The notes: generated from the sequence alone by a model not told the origin. A DNA stretch of 40,492 nucleotides from Paracoccaceae bacterium (GCA_947468085.1 CANIKY010000016.1:1-40492); one strand, 5' to 3'. Shown: positions 1-7,681, numbered from the stretch's first letter. Made by a program: numbers and translations.

Positions 1-830
1 AGCGGGCGCACCTCGGCAAAACGCGCTTCGATCATGCGCGCAATCTCGTCGCGGCCTGTTTCATGCACGGTAATCTTGATGCGGGCTTTGTACTTATTAT
101 CGCGCCGTCCCAACGTGTTATAGACTGACAGGACCGATTCCACGTAAGGAAGCAGGTCTTCGATGGGCAAGAAATTCCGCACCAGATGGCCGATCATCGG
201 CGTGCGGCCCAAACCACCGCCCACAAACACCTCAAACCCCGCATTACCGCCCACATTGCGCGTCATCCGCAAGCCGATGTCATGCGCTGCGGTGACAGCG
301 CGGTCATGGGGCGAACCTGTGATGGCGATTTTGAACTTGCGCGGCAGAAACTGGAATTCGGGATGGTCGGTGGACCATTGGCGCAACAGTTCGGCATAGG
401 GGCGGGGGTCTTCGATCTCGTCCGCCGCAGCGCCCGCAAAATGATCCGCCGTGACATTGCGCACGCAATTGCCGGAAGTTTGGATGGCATGCATCCCCAC
501 ATCGGCCAAGGCCTGCAAAATCGCTGGCACATCGGGCAGTTTGGGCCAGTTGAACTGGATGTTCTGGCGCGTGGTAAAGTGGCCATAGCCCTTATCCCAG
601 GTGTCGGCGATAAAGGCCAATTGCCGCATCTGGTGGGGGTTGATCGTGCCGTAAGGAATGGCCACGCGCAGCATATAGGCGTGCAGTTGCAGATATAGCC
701 CGTTCATCAGGCGCAGGGGTCGAAACTCGTCCTCGGTCAAAGACCCGTCCAGACGGCGTTCGACCTGATCGGTGAACTGCGCGACGCGCGAACGCACAAA
801 AGCCTCGTCGAAATCGGAATAATCATACAT
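1..830 (-). CDS. cysI: Nitrite/sulfite reductase (CysI-type hemoprotein), N-terminal part; runs off the window
   Basis: Read directly on the minus strand from the ATG at 830; the frame stays open to base 1, giving about 276 N-terminal residues. The protein begins MYDYSDFDEAF and contains the TTRQNIQFNW stretch typical of the siroheme-binding half of nitrite/sulfite reductases, followed by an SGNCVRNVT motif. The family reduces sulfite to sulfide (or nitrite to ammonia) with siroheme and a [4Fe-4S] cluster. The cluster cysteines lie in the C-terminal half, outside this window. The start overlaps the DUF2849 stop by 8 nt (ATGTATGA), so the two are translationally coupled. It belongs to the siroheme methyltransferase-DUF2849-cysI operon, which points to assimilatory sulfur metabolism. 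Sulfite rather than nitrite as substrate is an inference from that context. Confidence 0.9.
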   Translation of the reverse strand, partial: MYDYSDFDEAFVRSRVAQFTDQVERRLDGSLTEDEFRPLRLMNGLYLQLHAYMLRVAIPYGTINPHQMRQLAFIADTWDKGYGHFTTRQNIQFNWPKLPDVPAILQALADVGMHAIQTSGNCVRNVTADHFAGAAADEIEDPRPYAELLRQWSTDHPEFQFLPRKFKIAITGSPHDRAVTAAHDIGLRMTRNVGGNAGFEVFVGGGLGRTPMIGHLVRNFLPIEDLLPYVESVLSVYNTLGRRDNKYKARIKITVHETGRDEIARMIEARFAEVRP

Positions 831-1131
831 GGGTCAGGTCCACTTGCTTGCCATGGGCATAGTTTGACGGGCCGCGTGTGCGAAAGGCCTCGCGGAAATG
901 CACGGGTTCGGGGCCGTTCGGGCCAGCTTTGGCATCGGCCAAGTAAGCGCCGACCACCACCAGCTTTTGGCGTGCCGCGTGCAAAAGGCGCAACTGGGCA
1001 TGGGCCTCGTCTTCGATCAACTCGGCCTCGTGGTGATGCAGGGTCCACTGGTCGTCAACAGTCAGATAGACCACATCGCCTTCCCGCAGTCGGTTGGCGG
1101 TGACGACTTTGGGGATGTAGGGGCGGCTCAT
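823..1131 (-). CDS. DUF2849 family protein of the sulfite reductase operon
   Basis: A 102-residue soluble protein beginning MSRPYIPKVVTANRL. It matches my recollection of the DUF2849 family, small proteins regularly found between the siroheme methyltransferase and nitrite/sulfite reductase genes in Rhodobacterales. No catalytic motif, signal peptide or membrane segment is visible. The N-terminal half (VTANRLREGDVVYLT) looks like a small beta-rich fold. The start overlaps the upstream methyltransferase stop by 4 nt (ATGA), and its stop overlaps the cysI start by 8 nt, so it is made together with both. The position suggests an accessory role in sulfite reductase assembly or activity, but this is inference; the family's biochemical function is unknown to me. 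Confidence 0.85.
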   Translation of the reverse strand: MSRPYIPKVVTANRLREGDVVYLTVDDQWTLHHHEAELIEDEAHAQLRLLHAARQKLVVVGAYLADAKAGPNGPEPVHFREAFRTRGPSNYAHGKQVDLTHV

Positions 1132-1886
1132 GCTTGGGCTTCTTTCAATTGGGACAGGGCAGGGGCGGCATGGCGCGGGGCCAGCCCAAAAAGAATAACG
1201 GCAGGGCCGTGAAGCAAGCGGGCGGACTCTGCAAGCGTGGCAAGGGTTGCCGCCACCACCCGCTGATCAGGGCGTGAAACGTTTTCCACCAACGTCGCGG
1301 GCGTGTCTGGGGCCGCGCCGTGCATCATAAGGCGGCCTTGCACAAAGCGCGCAGATTTCTTGCCCATATAGATAGCCGTTACTTCACCCGCCTGCGCCAT
1401 GCCGCGCCAATCTTGATCGGCAAAACCGGCCATATCGTGACCAGTGACAATCCGCAGACTGGCATTGCGCCCGCGCCGTGTAAGGCTTTGGCCAATGCTG
1501 GCTGCGGCGACACTGGCAGTCGTAAGACCGGGAAGGATATCAAACGCCAAGCCTGCCGCTTCCAGCGCATCAATCTCTTCATCCAACCGGCCAAAAATCC
1601 CGCAATCGCCCCCCTTCAAGCGCACCACCCGCGCGCCACTTTGGGCCTGCGCCACCAAGACGGCATTGATTTCCGCTTGCGCAGTTGAAGGGCCAAAGCC
1701 TTCTTTTCCCACATCGATCCGGCGCGCATCGGGCGCGATCAGCGCCAGAACCTCGCTCCCAACCAGGCGGTCATAGATCACCACATCCGCCCCTTGCAAT
1801 GCGCGGTAGACACCCAACGTCAGATGCTGCGCAGACCCGGGGCCTGCGCCAGCAAAGGTGACGGGCAAAAGGATAGACTGTGTCAT
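1128..1886 (-). CDS. cobA: Uroporphyrinogen-III C-methyltransferase, siroheme branch (single-domain)
   Basis: Converts uroporphyrinogen III to precorrin-2 with two S-adenosylmethionines; here probably the source of siroheme for the neighbouring sulfite reductase. The 252-residue protein shows the SAM-methyltransferase signatures FAGAGPGS near the N-terminus, VVRLKGGDCGIFGR in the middle and LPGLTTASVAAASIG. It corresponds to the C-terminal (methyltransferase) domain of CysG and lacks the N-terminal precorrin-2 dehydrogenase/ferrochelatase domain, so another enzyme must finish siroheme. I chose the ATG at 1886, preceded by a GAGAG ribosome site. The frame stays open upstream to 1979, but those residues do not look like the family. 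It is the first gene of the operon and overlaps DUF2849 by ATGA. A second, distinct copy at 4900-5619 serves cobalamin. Confidence 0.92.
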   Translation of the reverse strand: MTQSILLPVTFAGAGPGSAQHLTLGVYRALQGADVVIYDRLVGSEVLALIAPDARRIDVGKEGFGPSTAQAEINAVLVAQAQSGARVVRLKGGDCGIFGRLDEEIDALEAAGLAFDILPGLTTASVAAASIGQSLTRRGRNASLRIVTGHDMAGFADQDWRGMAQAGEVTAIYMGKKSARFVQGRLMMHGAAPDTPATLVENVSRPDQRVVAATLATLAESARLLHGPAVILFGLAPRHAAPALSQLKEAQA

Positions 1887-1956
1887 GGCCAACTCTCGTT
1901 TCTTGATCCGTTTATAGAATAATTTCCCTGTTGACCGCCATGACCCTTTGCCAATA

Positions 1957-1998
1957 AGAACAATGGTTCTAGGATACAAAGTTCGCGGAACTATGTTC
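1957..1998. promoter_or_regulatory. Palindromic half-sites between the Lrp regulator and the siroheme operon (putative operator)
   Basis: The 134-bp divergent region contains AGAAC-AATG-GTTCT (1957-1970), then GTTC-GCG-GAAC (1981-1991) running into a further GTTC (1995-1998), so GAAC-TAT-GTTC forms a second inverted repeat. The GTTC elements recur about 15 bp apart. Arrays of dyad half-sites are expected for Lrp/AsnC regulators, which bind as dimers or octamers and often repress their own gene. A TTGCCA at about 1949 could be the plus-strand -35, placing the first palindrome in the promoter spacer. Binding by the adjacent regulator is inference. Confidence 0.5.
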
Positions 1999-2020
1999 TA
2001 TAAAAACAGGAATTGGTGGA

Positions 2021-2482
2021 ATGGCAGCCCAAGTCGACGAGTTAGACCGGAAAATCCTTGGGCAATTGCAGGTCGATGCCGAGCAATCGTTGGATGAAAT
2101 CGCCCGCAAAGTGGGGTCATCCAAGACGCCGGTATGGAACCGTATCAAGCGCATGCGCGACAGCGGCATCATCACGCGGACCACAGCCATCTGCAATCCC
2201 GAAGGCCTTGGGCTGGAGGCGTGCTTTTTCGTTCTGGTGCGCACCAGCGAGCATGAAATCGGCTGGGAGAAGCGGTTTTTGGATGTCGTGCGCCGCAGGC
2301 CAGAGGTGCTGGAAGCCCATCGTTTGGCGGGAGATGTGGATTATATTCTGAAAGTCTGGGTCAAAAACGCCCGCGCTTACGACGCCTTTTATCAGGCGCT
2401 GATCTCCGAGGTGAAGATTTACAACGTCACCGCGTTGCTAAGTATGGAAGAGATCAAGATGACCACGGCTTTGCCTTTGTGA
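2021..2482 (+). CDS. Lrp/AsnC family transcriptional regulator
   Basis: A 153-residue regulator. Residues 5-65 form the Lrp winged helix-turn-helix (VDELDRKILGQLQVDAEQSL, then IARKVGSSKTPVWNRIKRM). The rest is the ligand-sensing RAM/AsnC domain, including EAHRLAGDVDYILKVWV. It starts at ATG 2021 after a GGAATTGGTGGA ribosome site. It is divergent from the siroheme/sulfite reductase operon and separated from it by palindromic half-sites, so it probably controls that operon and itself. Lrp-type proteins usually sense amino acids; a sulfur amino acid such as cysteine would suit this context, but that is inference. It ends 114 bp before the convergent cobF stop, with no clear terminator between them. 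Confidence 0.92.
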   Translation: MAAQVDELDRKILGQLQVDAEQSLDEIARKVGSSKTPVWNRIKRMRDSGIITRTTAICNPEGLGLEACFFVLVRTSEHEIGWEKRFLDVVRRRPEVLEAHRLAGDVDYILKVWVKNARAYDAFYQALISEVKIYNVTALLSMEEIKMTTALPL

Positions 2483-2596
2483 AGGGAAAGGGGGGCGGTG
2501 CAAGGGGCGGTGCGTGAATATCTGGCGCGCAGGGCCTGATACATTCATGCCTGTAAGTCCGATAACCAATATTATGTAAAATTTAGAACTATAACC

Positions 2597-3328
2597 CTAC
2601 ACCTTGCGCAGGATGTAGATGTCCATAATCCAGCCATGCGCCGCACGCGCTTCGGCGCGGGTTTGGATGATATGGTCGCGTATCTGCGCCAAAGGACCAG
2701 ACAGGATGATCTGTTCAGCCATGCCCACATAGGCACCCCACCAAATGGAAAGGCCTTCTGGATCCAACATTTGGAAGGTGCAGTTCCCATCCAGCATCAC
2801 CGCCACAGTCTGCGCACCCTTAGGCCAGCCGTCCGCCAGCAAGCGGCCTGTGGTGATCGTGACGGCTTGGCCGATATCGTTCAAGGGAATGGCATGGGCA
2901 GCGGTCAGCGCCTGTAGGCTGGTAATTCCCGGCACCACGGTGACGCTGACATCCATCAAAAGTGCTGCAATGCGCAATGTTGAATCATACAGCGATGGAT
3001 CGCCCCAAACCAGCAATGCCACACGCCGTGCGCCAAATTGCGCCAAAGTCGTGGCCCAGACCTTGGCAATCGCTTGATGCCAATCGTGAACGCCTGCGTG
3101 ATAATCGACATGCGATGCATCGCGCACCGGCAGGTCGAATTCGGTGATCTGGACAGCCGGATTGGTCACCACCTCAGCCAGGATGGCATGGCGCAGCTCG
3201 GCCAGATCAGCCTTGCCGCTTTTCTTTGGGATCATCACAAGATCGACCGAATTCAACGCCTTGACCGCCTGACGCGTCAGATGGTCAGGGTTTCCAGTGC
3301 CTATTCCGATCAGGAAAAGCTCGGTCAT
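2597..3328 (-). CDS. cobF: Precorrin-6A synthase (deacetylating) CobF
   Basis: CobF methylates C1 of precorrin-5 with SAM and releases acetate, giving precorrin-6A in the aerobic cobalamin pathway. The 243-residue protein begins MTELFLIGIGTGNPDHLT, the expected N-terminal SAM-methyltransferase motif, followed by LLVWGDPSLYDSTLRI and VVPGITSLQALTAAHAIPLN. The ATG at 3328 overlaps the CbtA stop as ATGA; in-frame sequence further upstream lies inside cbtA in another frame and is not protein-like. It is the last gene of the cbtB-cbtA-cobF unit controlled by the riboswitch at 4300-4490, so one ring methyltransferase is grouped with cobalt uptake rather than with the other ring enzymes. Confidence 0.95.
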   Translation of the reverse strand: MTELFLIGIGTGNPDHLTRQAVKALNSVDLVMIPKKSGKADLAELRHAILAEVVTNPAVQITEFDLPVRDASHVDYHAGVHDWHQAIAKVWATTLAQFGARRVALLVWGDPSLYDSTLRIAALLMDVSVTVVPGITSLQALTAAHAIPLNDIGQAVTITTGRLLADGWPKGAQTVAVMLDGNCTFQMLDPEGLSIWWGAYVGMAEQIILSGPLAQIRDHIIQTRAEARAAHGWIMDIYILRKV

Positions 3329-4083
3329 GATGCGGGGTCGGATCGCCACAGCGTCACCGCCAAGCCGCCCAATACTGCCCAAGTGATCATCCCTACAGCC
3401 AGACTGCGCGCTGCAAAGGCCGATGCCAGCTCTGGCGGCACCACGCCGCCAAAGCCTGTCAATTCCGGTGCGCCCCAGATATGGGGTGCCACCAAAAGTA
3501 CAACGCCGGCAGCTTTTTGCCACCACCCCGCGCCATAGGCGGCAAACCACAGGCCCGCCACCGTTGCCGCCGCTGTTGCCAACCACCACACTTGACGCGC
3601 CGAGAAATCAGCCGCAGGGGTTCCGGGCAGATCGGGCTGCAAACCCAGCGCTGGCATCATCTGAAAGGCCATAAACCCCGCAAGTCCCCAAAGAATACCC
3701 TGTGCCAAGCCCAGTTTTATCCCTAACTGATCCGCCAAATTCATCCCGGCCACCAAAGCCAGCCCGTAGCCACAATAGGTCAGCACCGCGAACAACACGG
3801 TCAAAGCCTGCCTGCTTGGCCCAGACTCGGCCCCTACCCCATGCTGATGCCCCCCCTCTTCGGCGGGCGTCTTCAAACCGTGAGTATCCATGCCATGCGT
3901 GCTATGATCCATCGCAGCAGCAGGGTCTTGCAGATTGGCAAGGCCTTGAAAATGCACCAACTCTCCAGCCTCATAGCGTTCGGCCAAAAGAATATCCGGT
4001 TGCACAAACACAAATTGCAGCAGGGCGCACAGCAACCCCGCCGCAAAGCCAGCGACCAAGGCGCTGGACACCATATGTTTCAT
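3325..4083 (-). CDS. cbtA: CbtA family cobalt transporter subunit
   Basis: A 252-residue membrane protein with about five or six hydrophobic segments (roughly residues 6-28, 95-115, 123-143, 165-185, 188-205 and 228-246). The loop after the first segment is histidine-rich, with His at 60, 63, 68, 79 and 81, suited to holding a transition metal. CbtA is a predicted cobalt transporter that is typically B12-riboswitch controlled and paired with the small CbtB, as here. It starts 12 nt after the cbtB stop, with AAGGCAGG as a likely ribosome site, and overlaps cobF by ATGA. Transport of cobalt is inferred from family knowledge and the setting; the metal cannot be proved from sequence. Confidence 0.9.
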   Translation of the reverse strand: MKHMVSSALVAGFAAGLLCALLQFVFVQPDILLAERYEAGELVHFQGLANLQDPAAAMDHSTHGMDTHGLKTPAEEGGHQHGVGAESGPSRQALTVLFAVLTYCGYGLALVAGMNLADQLGIKLGLAQGILWGLAGFMAFQMMPALGLQPDLPGTPAADFSARQVWWLATAAATVAGLWFAAYGAGWWQKAAGVVLLVAPHIWGAPELTGFGGVVPPELASAFAARSLAVGMITWAVLGGLAVTLWRSDPAS

Positions 4084-4095
4084 GAAAAGCCTGCC

Positions 4096-4260
4096 TTAGT
4101 GGCAGGGAAATCCGGTCGAATGGCGCATATCATGGGCCGCATCATGCAGGCCTTGGCTTTGCGCAAAGCCTGCCGCGAAAACCAGTGTCAGCCCAACCAA
4201 GGCCACGAACAGCGTTTGCGCTAGCACGGTCGAGCGTGCGGAAGTTTGGATCAAGTTCAT
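4096..4260 (-). CDS. cbtB: CbtB family cobalt transporter subunit (54 residues)
   Basis: A small gene read by hand. It starts at ATG 4260 after a strong AGGAG ribosome site and stops with TAA at 4096. The 54 residues begin MNLIQTSARSTVLAQ, then form one membrane segment (about residues 14-33, LAQTLFVALVGLTLVFAAGF). The C-terminal tail is rich in histidine (HDAAHDMRHSTGFPCH). One helix with a His-rich C-terminus is the CbtB pattern. It is the first gene after the riboswitch at 4300-4490, followed 12 nt later by cbtA. It probably captures or hands over cobalt for CbtA. Confidence 0.88.
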   Translation of the reverse strand: MNLIQTSARSTVLAQTLFVALVGLTLVFAAGFAQSQGLHDAAHDMRHSTGFPCH

Positions 4261-4299
4261 CGTCTTCTCCTGTAGCCGTCACACCCGACAGCCTTTGTT

Positions 4300-4490
4300 T
4301 CACCCTGCAAGGCCGGTCTCCTGACTCGCGGATCATAGCCTGCCCTTCGCCTTCCCAATGGTTGCCCATCAGTGGCAGTGAAAGGCCGCTACCGCTTACA
4401 GTCGCGGGGGCGGTTAAGGCATCGGATGCCCGTTCGGGTCCATCCTTCCTTATTCCCGTTTCAGTCCTGACGCTTTGCGCTTTGGACACC
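4300..4490 (-). ncRNA. Cobalamin (B12) riboswitch upstream of cbtB-cbtA-cobF
   Basis: On the minus strand the conserved parts appear in order: GGTGTCC at the 5' end (4490-4484), GAAACGGGAAT (near 4460), GCCCCCGCGACTGTAA (4411-4396), the GCCACTGATGGGCAACC...GGGAAGGC segment (4377-4350), and the B12 box GAGTCAGGAGACCGGCC (4327-4311). Between the aptamer and the cbtB ribosome site is a possible hairpin (GCTGTC/GACGGC, about 4274-4291) next to the AGGAG. That layout suggests control of translation initiation rather than of termination, since no U-run follows. Adenosylcobalamin binding should switch off cobalt uptake and cobF. Confidence 0.93.
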
Positions 4491-4500
4491 TTAGCACACC

Positions 4501-4530
4501 TATAAGGCCCTGAAGCACCCACAGGGTCAA
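4501..4530 (-). promoter_or_regulatory. Sigma-70-type promoter for the cbtB riboswitch operon
   Basis: On the minus strand, TTGACC (4530-4525) and CTTATA (4506-4501) are separated by 18 bp. Transcription would begin near 4494, a few bases before the GGTGTCC that opens the riboswitch. The fit between predicted start and aptamer start supports the call. Confidence 0.6.
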
Positions 4531-4575
4531 GGGCCGAATGCGGCACGCCAAACCCATCTGCGACATATCACCCCA

Positions 4576-4605
4576 GAATGTATTATCCCGGAATGCATTA
4601 TCCCG
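4576..4605. repeat. Two tandem 15-bp repeats spanning the DUF1636 stop codon
   Basis: GAATGTATTATCCCG (4576-4590) is followed at once by GAATGCATTATCCCG (4591-4605), one mismatch apart, and then by a partial third GAATA. The TAA stop of the DUF1636 gene lies inside the second copy. The repeat sits upstream of the promoter that drives the cbtB riboswitch operon. It could be a slippage duplication or a regulator site; sequence alone does not decide. Confidence 0.6.
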
Positions 4606-4903
4606 GAATACGCGCCAGTGCTTTGTGCCGCAGATCGCCAAAAACCCGCGCATCGGCAAATGTCCCGTCGGGCGAAGATTGGTAGGCTTGGGCGAAAACC
4701 ATCAAATCGGTCAAATCATCCGGTGTAATCTGGCCAAACAGATAGGCCGTCTTGCCCGCTGCGCGAAAGGCTATGGTCGAGGGGGTGGTGCAGCCTGACA
4801 TACAGTCTGTCAGCTTAACTTTATACCCAGACGGGGCTAATCTTGCGGCAAAGTCACCCTGCCCCAACGGACAGCTTGCACAAAGCGTGATGGTATGGGT
4901 CAT
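4598..4903 (-). CDS. DUF1636 family cysteine-rich protein (copy 1)
   Basis: A 101-residue soluble protein beginning MTHTITLCASCPLGQGD. Four cysteines form CxxC (C8, C11) and CxxxC (C34, C38, CMSGC), the layout of a thioredoxin-like [2Fe-2S] ferredoxin or metal-binding fold. DUF1636 proteins recur in cobalamin clusters but have no established function that I know of. It overlaps cobA by ATGA and is the last gene of the cobL-cobE-cobM-cobB-cobA run. A second family member (17456-17812) opens the upstream riboswitch operon. Electron transfer during cobalt/corrinoid reduction, or cobalt delivery to CobN, are possible roles; both are inference. Confidence 0.85.
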   Translation of the reverse strand: MTHTITLCASCPLGQGDFAARLAPSGYKVKLTDCMSGCTTPSTIAFRAAGKTAYLFGQITPDDLTDLMVFAQAYQSSPDGTFADARVFGDLRHKALARIPG

Positions 4904-5619
4904 ATCCCCTCCATCAACGGGCCGATCAAGATCAGCGCGGGGCCGTCATGGGCCTTGGCCAAAGCTGCCGCCAAAGTTGCCACCGTCGCGCGGGTCAGTC
5001 GCTGCTCGGGGGTTGAGACGCTTTCCGCCAAAAGGGCGGGCGTATCGGGCGGTAAACCTGCTGCAATCAGCTTCAATGACAGGGCTGCAAAGGTGCGTTT
5101 TCCCATGAAAATCACAGTTGTTGCCAAGGGGTCAGCCAAGGCTTGAAGGTTCAAATCATCCGGCAAACCGCCTGCGGTATCATGGCCCGTCACAAACTGC
5201 ACCCGCCGCGCTGTCAAGCGCCGCGTCAACGGAATGCCCGCCGCCGCCGCCGCTGCCGAGGCCGAGGTTACCCCCGGCACGATCTCGAACCCAATCCCAG
5301 CGGCGCGGCAGGCGTCAATCTCTTCCTCCAGCCGGCCAAAAAGACCACTGTCCCCCGATTTCAGCCGCACCACTTTGGCACCTGACCTTGCATAATCCAC
5401 CAACAAGCGGCTGACCTGATCCTGCTTGGGTGACACGCGCCCTGCCCTTTTGCCCACCCCCACCAAATCAGCCCCCGCCCGCGCATGGGCCAAGATCGGG
5501 CCTGCCGACAGATCATCAAACAGCACGGCATCGGCTCCCTCGATCCGCTTGATCGCGCGCAGTGTCAGCAGTTCAGGGTCTCCGGGGCCCGAAGAGACAA
5601 AAGACACAAACCCCGTCAT
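4900..5619 (-). CDS. cobA: Uroporphyrinogen-III C-methyltransferase CobA, cobalamin branch
   Basis: Catalyses the two SAM-dependent methylations (C2 and C7) that turn uroporphyrinogen III into precorrin-2, the entry to corrin synthesis. The 239-residue protein has SSGPGDPELLTLRA near the N-terminus, VVRLKSGDSGLFGRLEEEID in the middle, PGVTSASAAAAAAGIPLTRR, and FVTGHDTAGGLP, all standard for the family. Length equals the usual single-domain enzyme. It overlaps both cobB and DUF1636 by ATGA, so it is part of the coupled run. It differs clearly in sequence from the copy in the sulfite reductase operon, indicating paralogues dedicated to the two pathways. Confidence 0.95.
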   Translation of the reverse strand: MTGFVSFVSSGPGDPELLTLRAIKRIEGADAVLFDDLSAGPILAHARAGADLVGVGKRAGRVSPKQDQVSRLLVDYARSGAKVVRLKSGDSGLFGRLEEEIDACRAAGIGFEIVPGVTSASAAAAAAGIPLTRRLTARRVQFVTGHDTAGGLPDDLNLQALADPLATTVIFMGKRTFAALSLKLIAAGLPPDTPALLAESVSTPEQRLTRATVATLAAALAKAHDGPALILIGPLMEGI

Positions 5620-6908
5620 GATGCTTCGGCAATCAGGTGAAAATACGATCCCGTCACGCGGCCCCGATGGCTGCCAGTTTCGGCCACCTCATGGCCTTCG
5701 GCATCTTGCACTTGGGCCAGTGGGGCGTCGGGTTGCGCACGGATGGTGGAATAGTGAAACTCATGCCCACGCAAGCGCGCCCCCGCACCCTGCCCCGGCA
5801 TGGGTGCTAGCAGCGTCGCCAAGCGGTATCCCAGATGCATCTTGCGCTTTTCAAAACTCGTCACCAGCCCCAACAGCCCCAGCATCTGGTGCCGCGCGCC
5901 CGCTTTATCCACCAAGCCCTCACCCAGCACCATATATCCACCGCATTCGCCGTGAATGGGCCCGTCAAAGCGCTGCATTCCCGTGCGAAACCTGTCTGCC
6001 GCCGCCAAAGTGCCCGCGTGCAGTTCTGGATAGCCGCCGGGCAACCAGACCACATCGGCCTTGGGCGGGGCTTCGTTGCCAAGCGGAGAGAACGTCACCA
6101 CCTCGGCCCCCGCTGCGCGCCAACCCTCCAGCAAATGGGGATAAATGAACGAAAACGCCGCATCCCGTGCCAAGGCGATGCGCTGGCCGGGGGGTGTTAG
6201 GTGCGTCATGGGGCCGAAGGCTAAAGCCCCCGCTGCCGCACGGATAGCTGCCAGATCAACATGGGCCACCATCAGATCGGCAGCGGCGTTCAAGATCGCC
6301 TCTAGCTCTGGCAGTTCTTCGGCCTGAACCAGCCCCAGATGGCGCTCTGGCAACGCCACGCTCGCCAGTTTGGGCAAGGCCCCCAGCACCGCAATCCCCG
6401 CCTGCGCCATGCCTGCGCGCAGCAACCTTTCATGGCGGGGCGAGGCCACCTTGTTCAAGATCACCCCCGCCAGCCGCAATCCGTGCCGGAATTCGCGCAA
6501 GCCCAGCGCCACGGCCCCTGCCGTCTGCGCTTGCCCGCCCGCGTCAATCACCAAGATCACCGGCCAATCCAGATGCAGCGCCAGATCGGCACTGGCCCCG
6601 CTGCCCCAAGCCCCCGGTTTGGCCACGCCGTCATGCAGCCCCATCGCCCCTTCGGCCAGAACAATATCCGCCCCCTCAGCCTTGGCCAAAAGCCCCGCAA
6701 TTTGCCCGCGCCCCATGGCCCAAGAATCCAGATTGAACGACGCCCGCCCCGTCGCCGCCCGATGAAACGCCGGATCAATATAATCCGGCCCCGATTTGAA
6801 ACATTGCACGGCTAAGCCCTGCCGCACAAAGGCCCGCGCCAGCCCCAAGGTCACCAGCGTCTTGCCACTGCCTGACGACGGCGCTGAAATGATCACCCCG
6901 CCCGTCAT
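5616..6908 (-). CDS. cobB: Cobyrinic/hydrogenobyrinic acid a,c-diamide synthase CobB
   Basis: Amidates the a and c side chains of hydrogenobyrinic acid with glutamine and ATP. The 430-residue protein has an N-terminal P-loop domain (APSSGSGKT, residues 9-17) and a C-terminal glutamine amidotransferase domain with the nucleophile in [13 protein letters not shown] (C322) and a late histidine in TGSYFHLI. These are the marks of the CobB/CbiA family. It overlaps cobM and cobA by ATGA. In the aerobic route this reaction makes the substrate for cobaltochelatase, whose large subunit CobN is also in this block. Confidence 0.96.
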   Translation of the reverse strand: MTGGVIISAPSSGSGKTLVTLGLARAFVRQGLAVQCFKSGPDYIDPAFHRAATGRASFNLDSWAMGRGQIAGLLAKAEGADIVLAEGAMGLHDGVAKPGAWGSGASADLALHLDWPVILVIDAGGQAQTAGAVALGLREFRHGLRLAGVILNKVASPRHERLLRAGMAQAGIAVLGALPKLASVALPERHLGLVQAEELPELEAILNAAADLMVAHVDLAAIRAAAGALAFGPMTHLTPPGQRIALARDAAFSFIYPHLLEGWRAAGAEVVTFSPLGNEAPPKADVVWLPGGYPELHAGTLAAADRFRTGMQRFDGPIHGECGGYMVLGEGLVDKAGARHQMLGLLGLVTSFEKRKMHLGYRLATLLAPMPGQGAGARLRGHEFHYSTIRAQPDAPLAQVQDAEGHEVAETGSHRGRVTGSYFHLIAEAS

Positions 6909-7681
6909 TCGGGAAACCGTGGCTCTGTGCCGCGCGGGCGGTAGCGGCGGTCGTAATCGTCGGCGTAGAGGCGGCTTTCGTCAAAGCCTTCGGCGGCCAA
7001 GGTGCGCCCCACTAGGATAAGTGCCGTGCGGTCAATCTCTGGCCCCACCGCTTGCACAATGGTCGCCAAAGTGGCGCGCACAATGCGCTGATCGGGCCAA
7101 GTCGCCCGCCATACCACCGCGACAGGGCAATCAGCCCCGTAGAACGGCCCCAGTTCCGCCACAACTTGTGCCAGCGCGTGTACCGACAGGTGAATGGCCA
7201 AAGTGGCCCCCGTGGCCGCAAAAGCCGCCAAGGTCTCCCCTTCAGGCATCGCCGTGGCGCGCCCCGAGGTGCGGGTTAAAATCACACTTTGCGCCAAGCC
7301 CGGCAAGGTCAACTCCACGCCCAAAGCCGCGGCAGAGGCCGCAAACGACGGCACCCCCGGTGTCACATCATAAGGGATCCCCAAGGCCTTAAGACGGCGC
7401 ACCTGTTCCCCCATGGCCGACCAGATCGACACATCGCCCGAATGCAACCGCGCCACATCCAAGCCTTGGGCATGGGCGCCTTGAAAGGCATCGATAATCG
7501 CATCCAGCGACATCGCGGCCGTGTTCACAATCTGGCACCCCTTGGGGCAATGGGCCAAAATCCCCTCTGGCACCAAAGACCCCGCGTACAGGCATACCGA
7601 AGAGGCTGCGATCAAATCGCGCCCGCGCAGCGTTAGAAGATCCGCCGCCCCCGGACCTGCGCCGATGAAATGCACCGTCAT
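6905..7681 (-). CDS. cobM: Precorrin-4 C11-methyltransferase CobM
   Basis: Methylates C11 of precorrin-4 to give precorrin-5. The 258-residue protein begins [20 protein letters not shown] and has the CobM-type segments [32 protein letters not shown] and [20 protein letters not shown]. The C-terminus ends with a charged tail ([13 protein letters not shown]) common in the family. It starts at ATG 7681, overlapping cobE by ATGA, and its stop overlaps cobB the same way. Confidence 0.96.
   Translation of the reverse strand: MTVHFIGAGPGAADLLTLRGRDLIAASSVCLYAGSLVPEGILAHCPKGCQIVNTAAMSLDAIIDAFQGAHAQGLDVARLHSGDVSIWSAMGEQVRRLKALGIPYDVTPGVPSFAASAAALGVELTLPGLAQSVILTRTSGRATAMPEGETLAAFAATGATLAIHLSVHALAQVVAELGPFYGADCPVAVVWRATWPDQRIVRATLATIVQAVGPEIDRTALILVGRTLAAEGFDESRLYADDYDRRYRPRGTEPRFPE

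Noticed and set aside
2483-2596. A possible terminator between the Lrp gene and cobF
   Set aside because: The 114 bp contain G-runs but no convincing stem-loop with a T-run.
4142-4546. Open frames across the first riboswitch region
   Set aside because: They cross the aptamer and the small cbtB gene out of frame and have no family resemblance.
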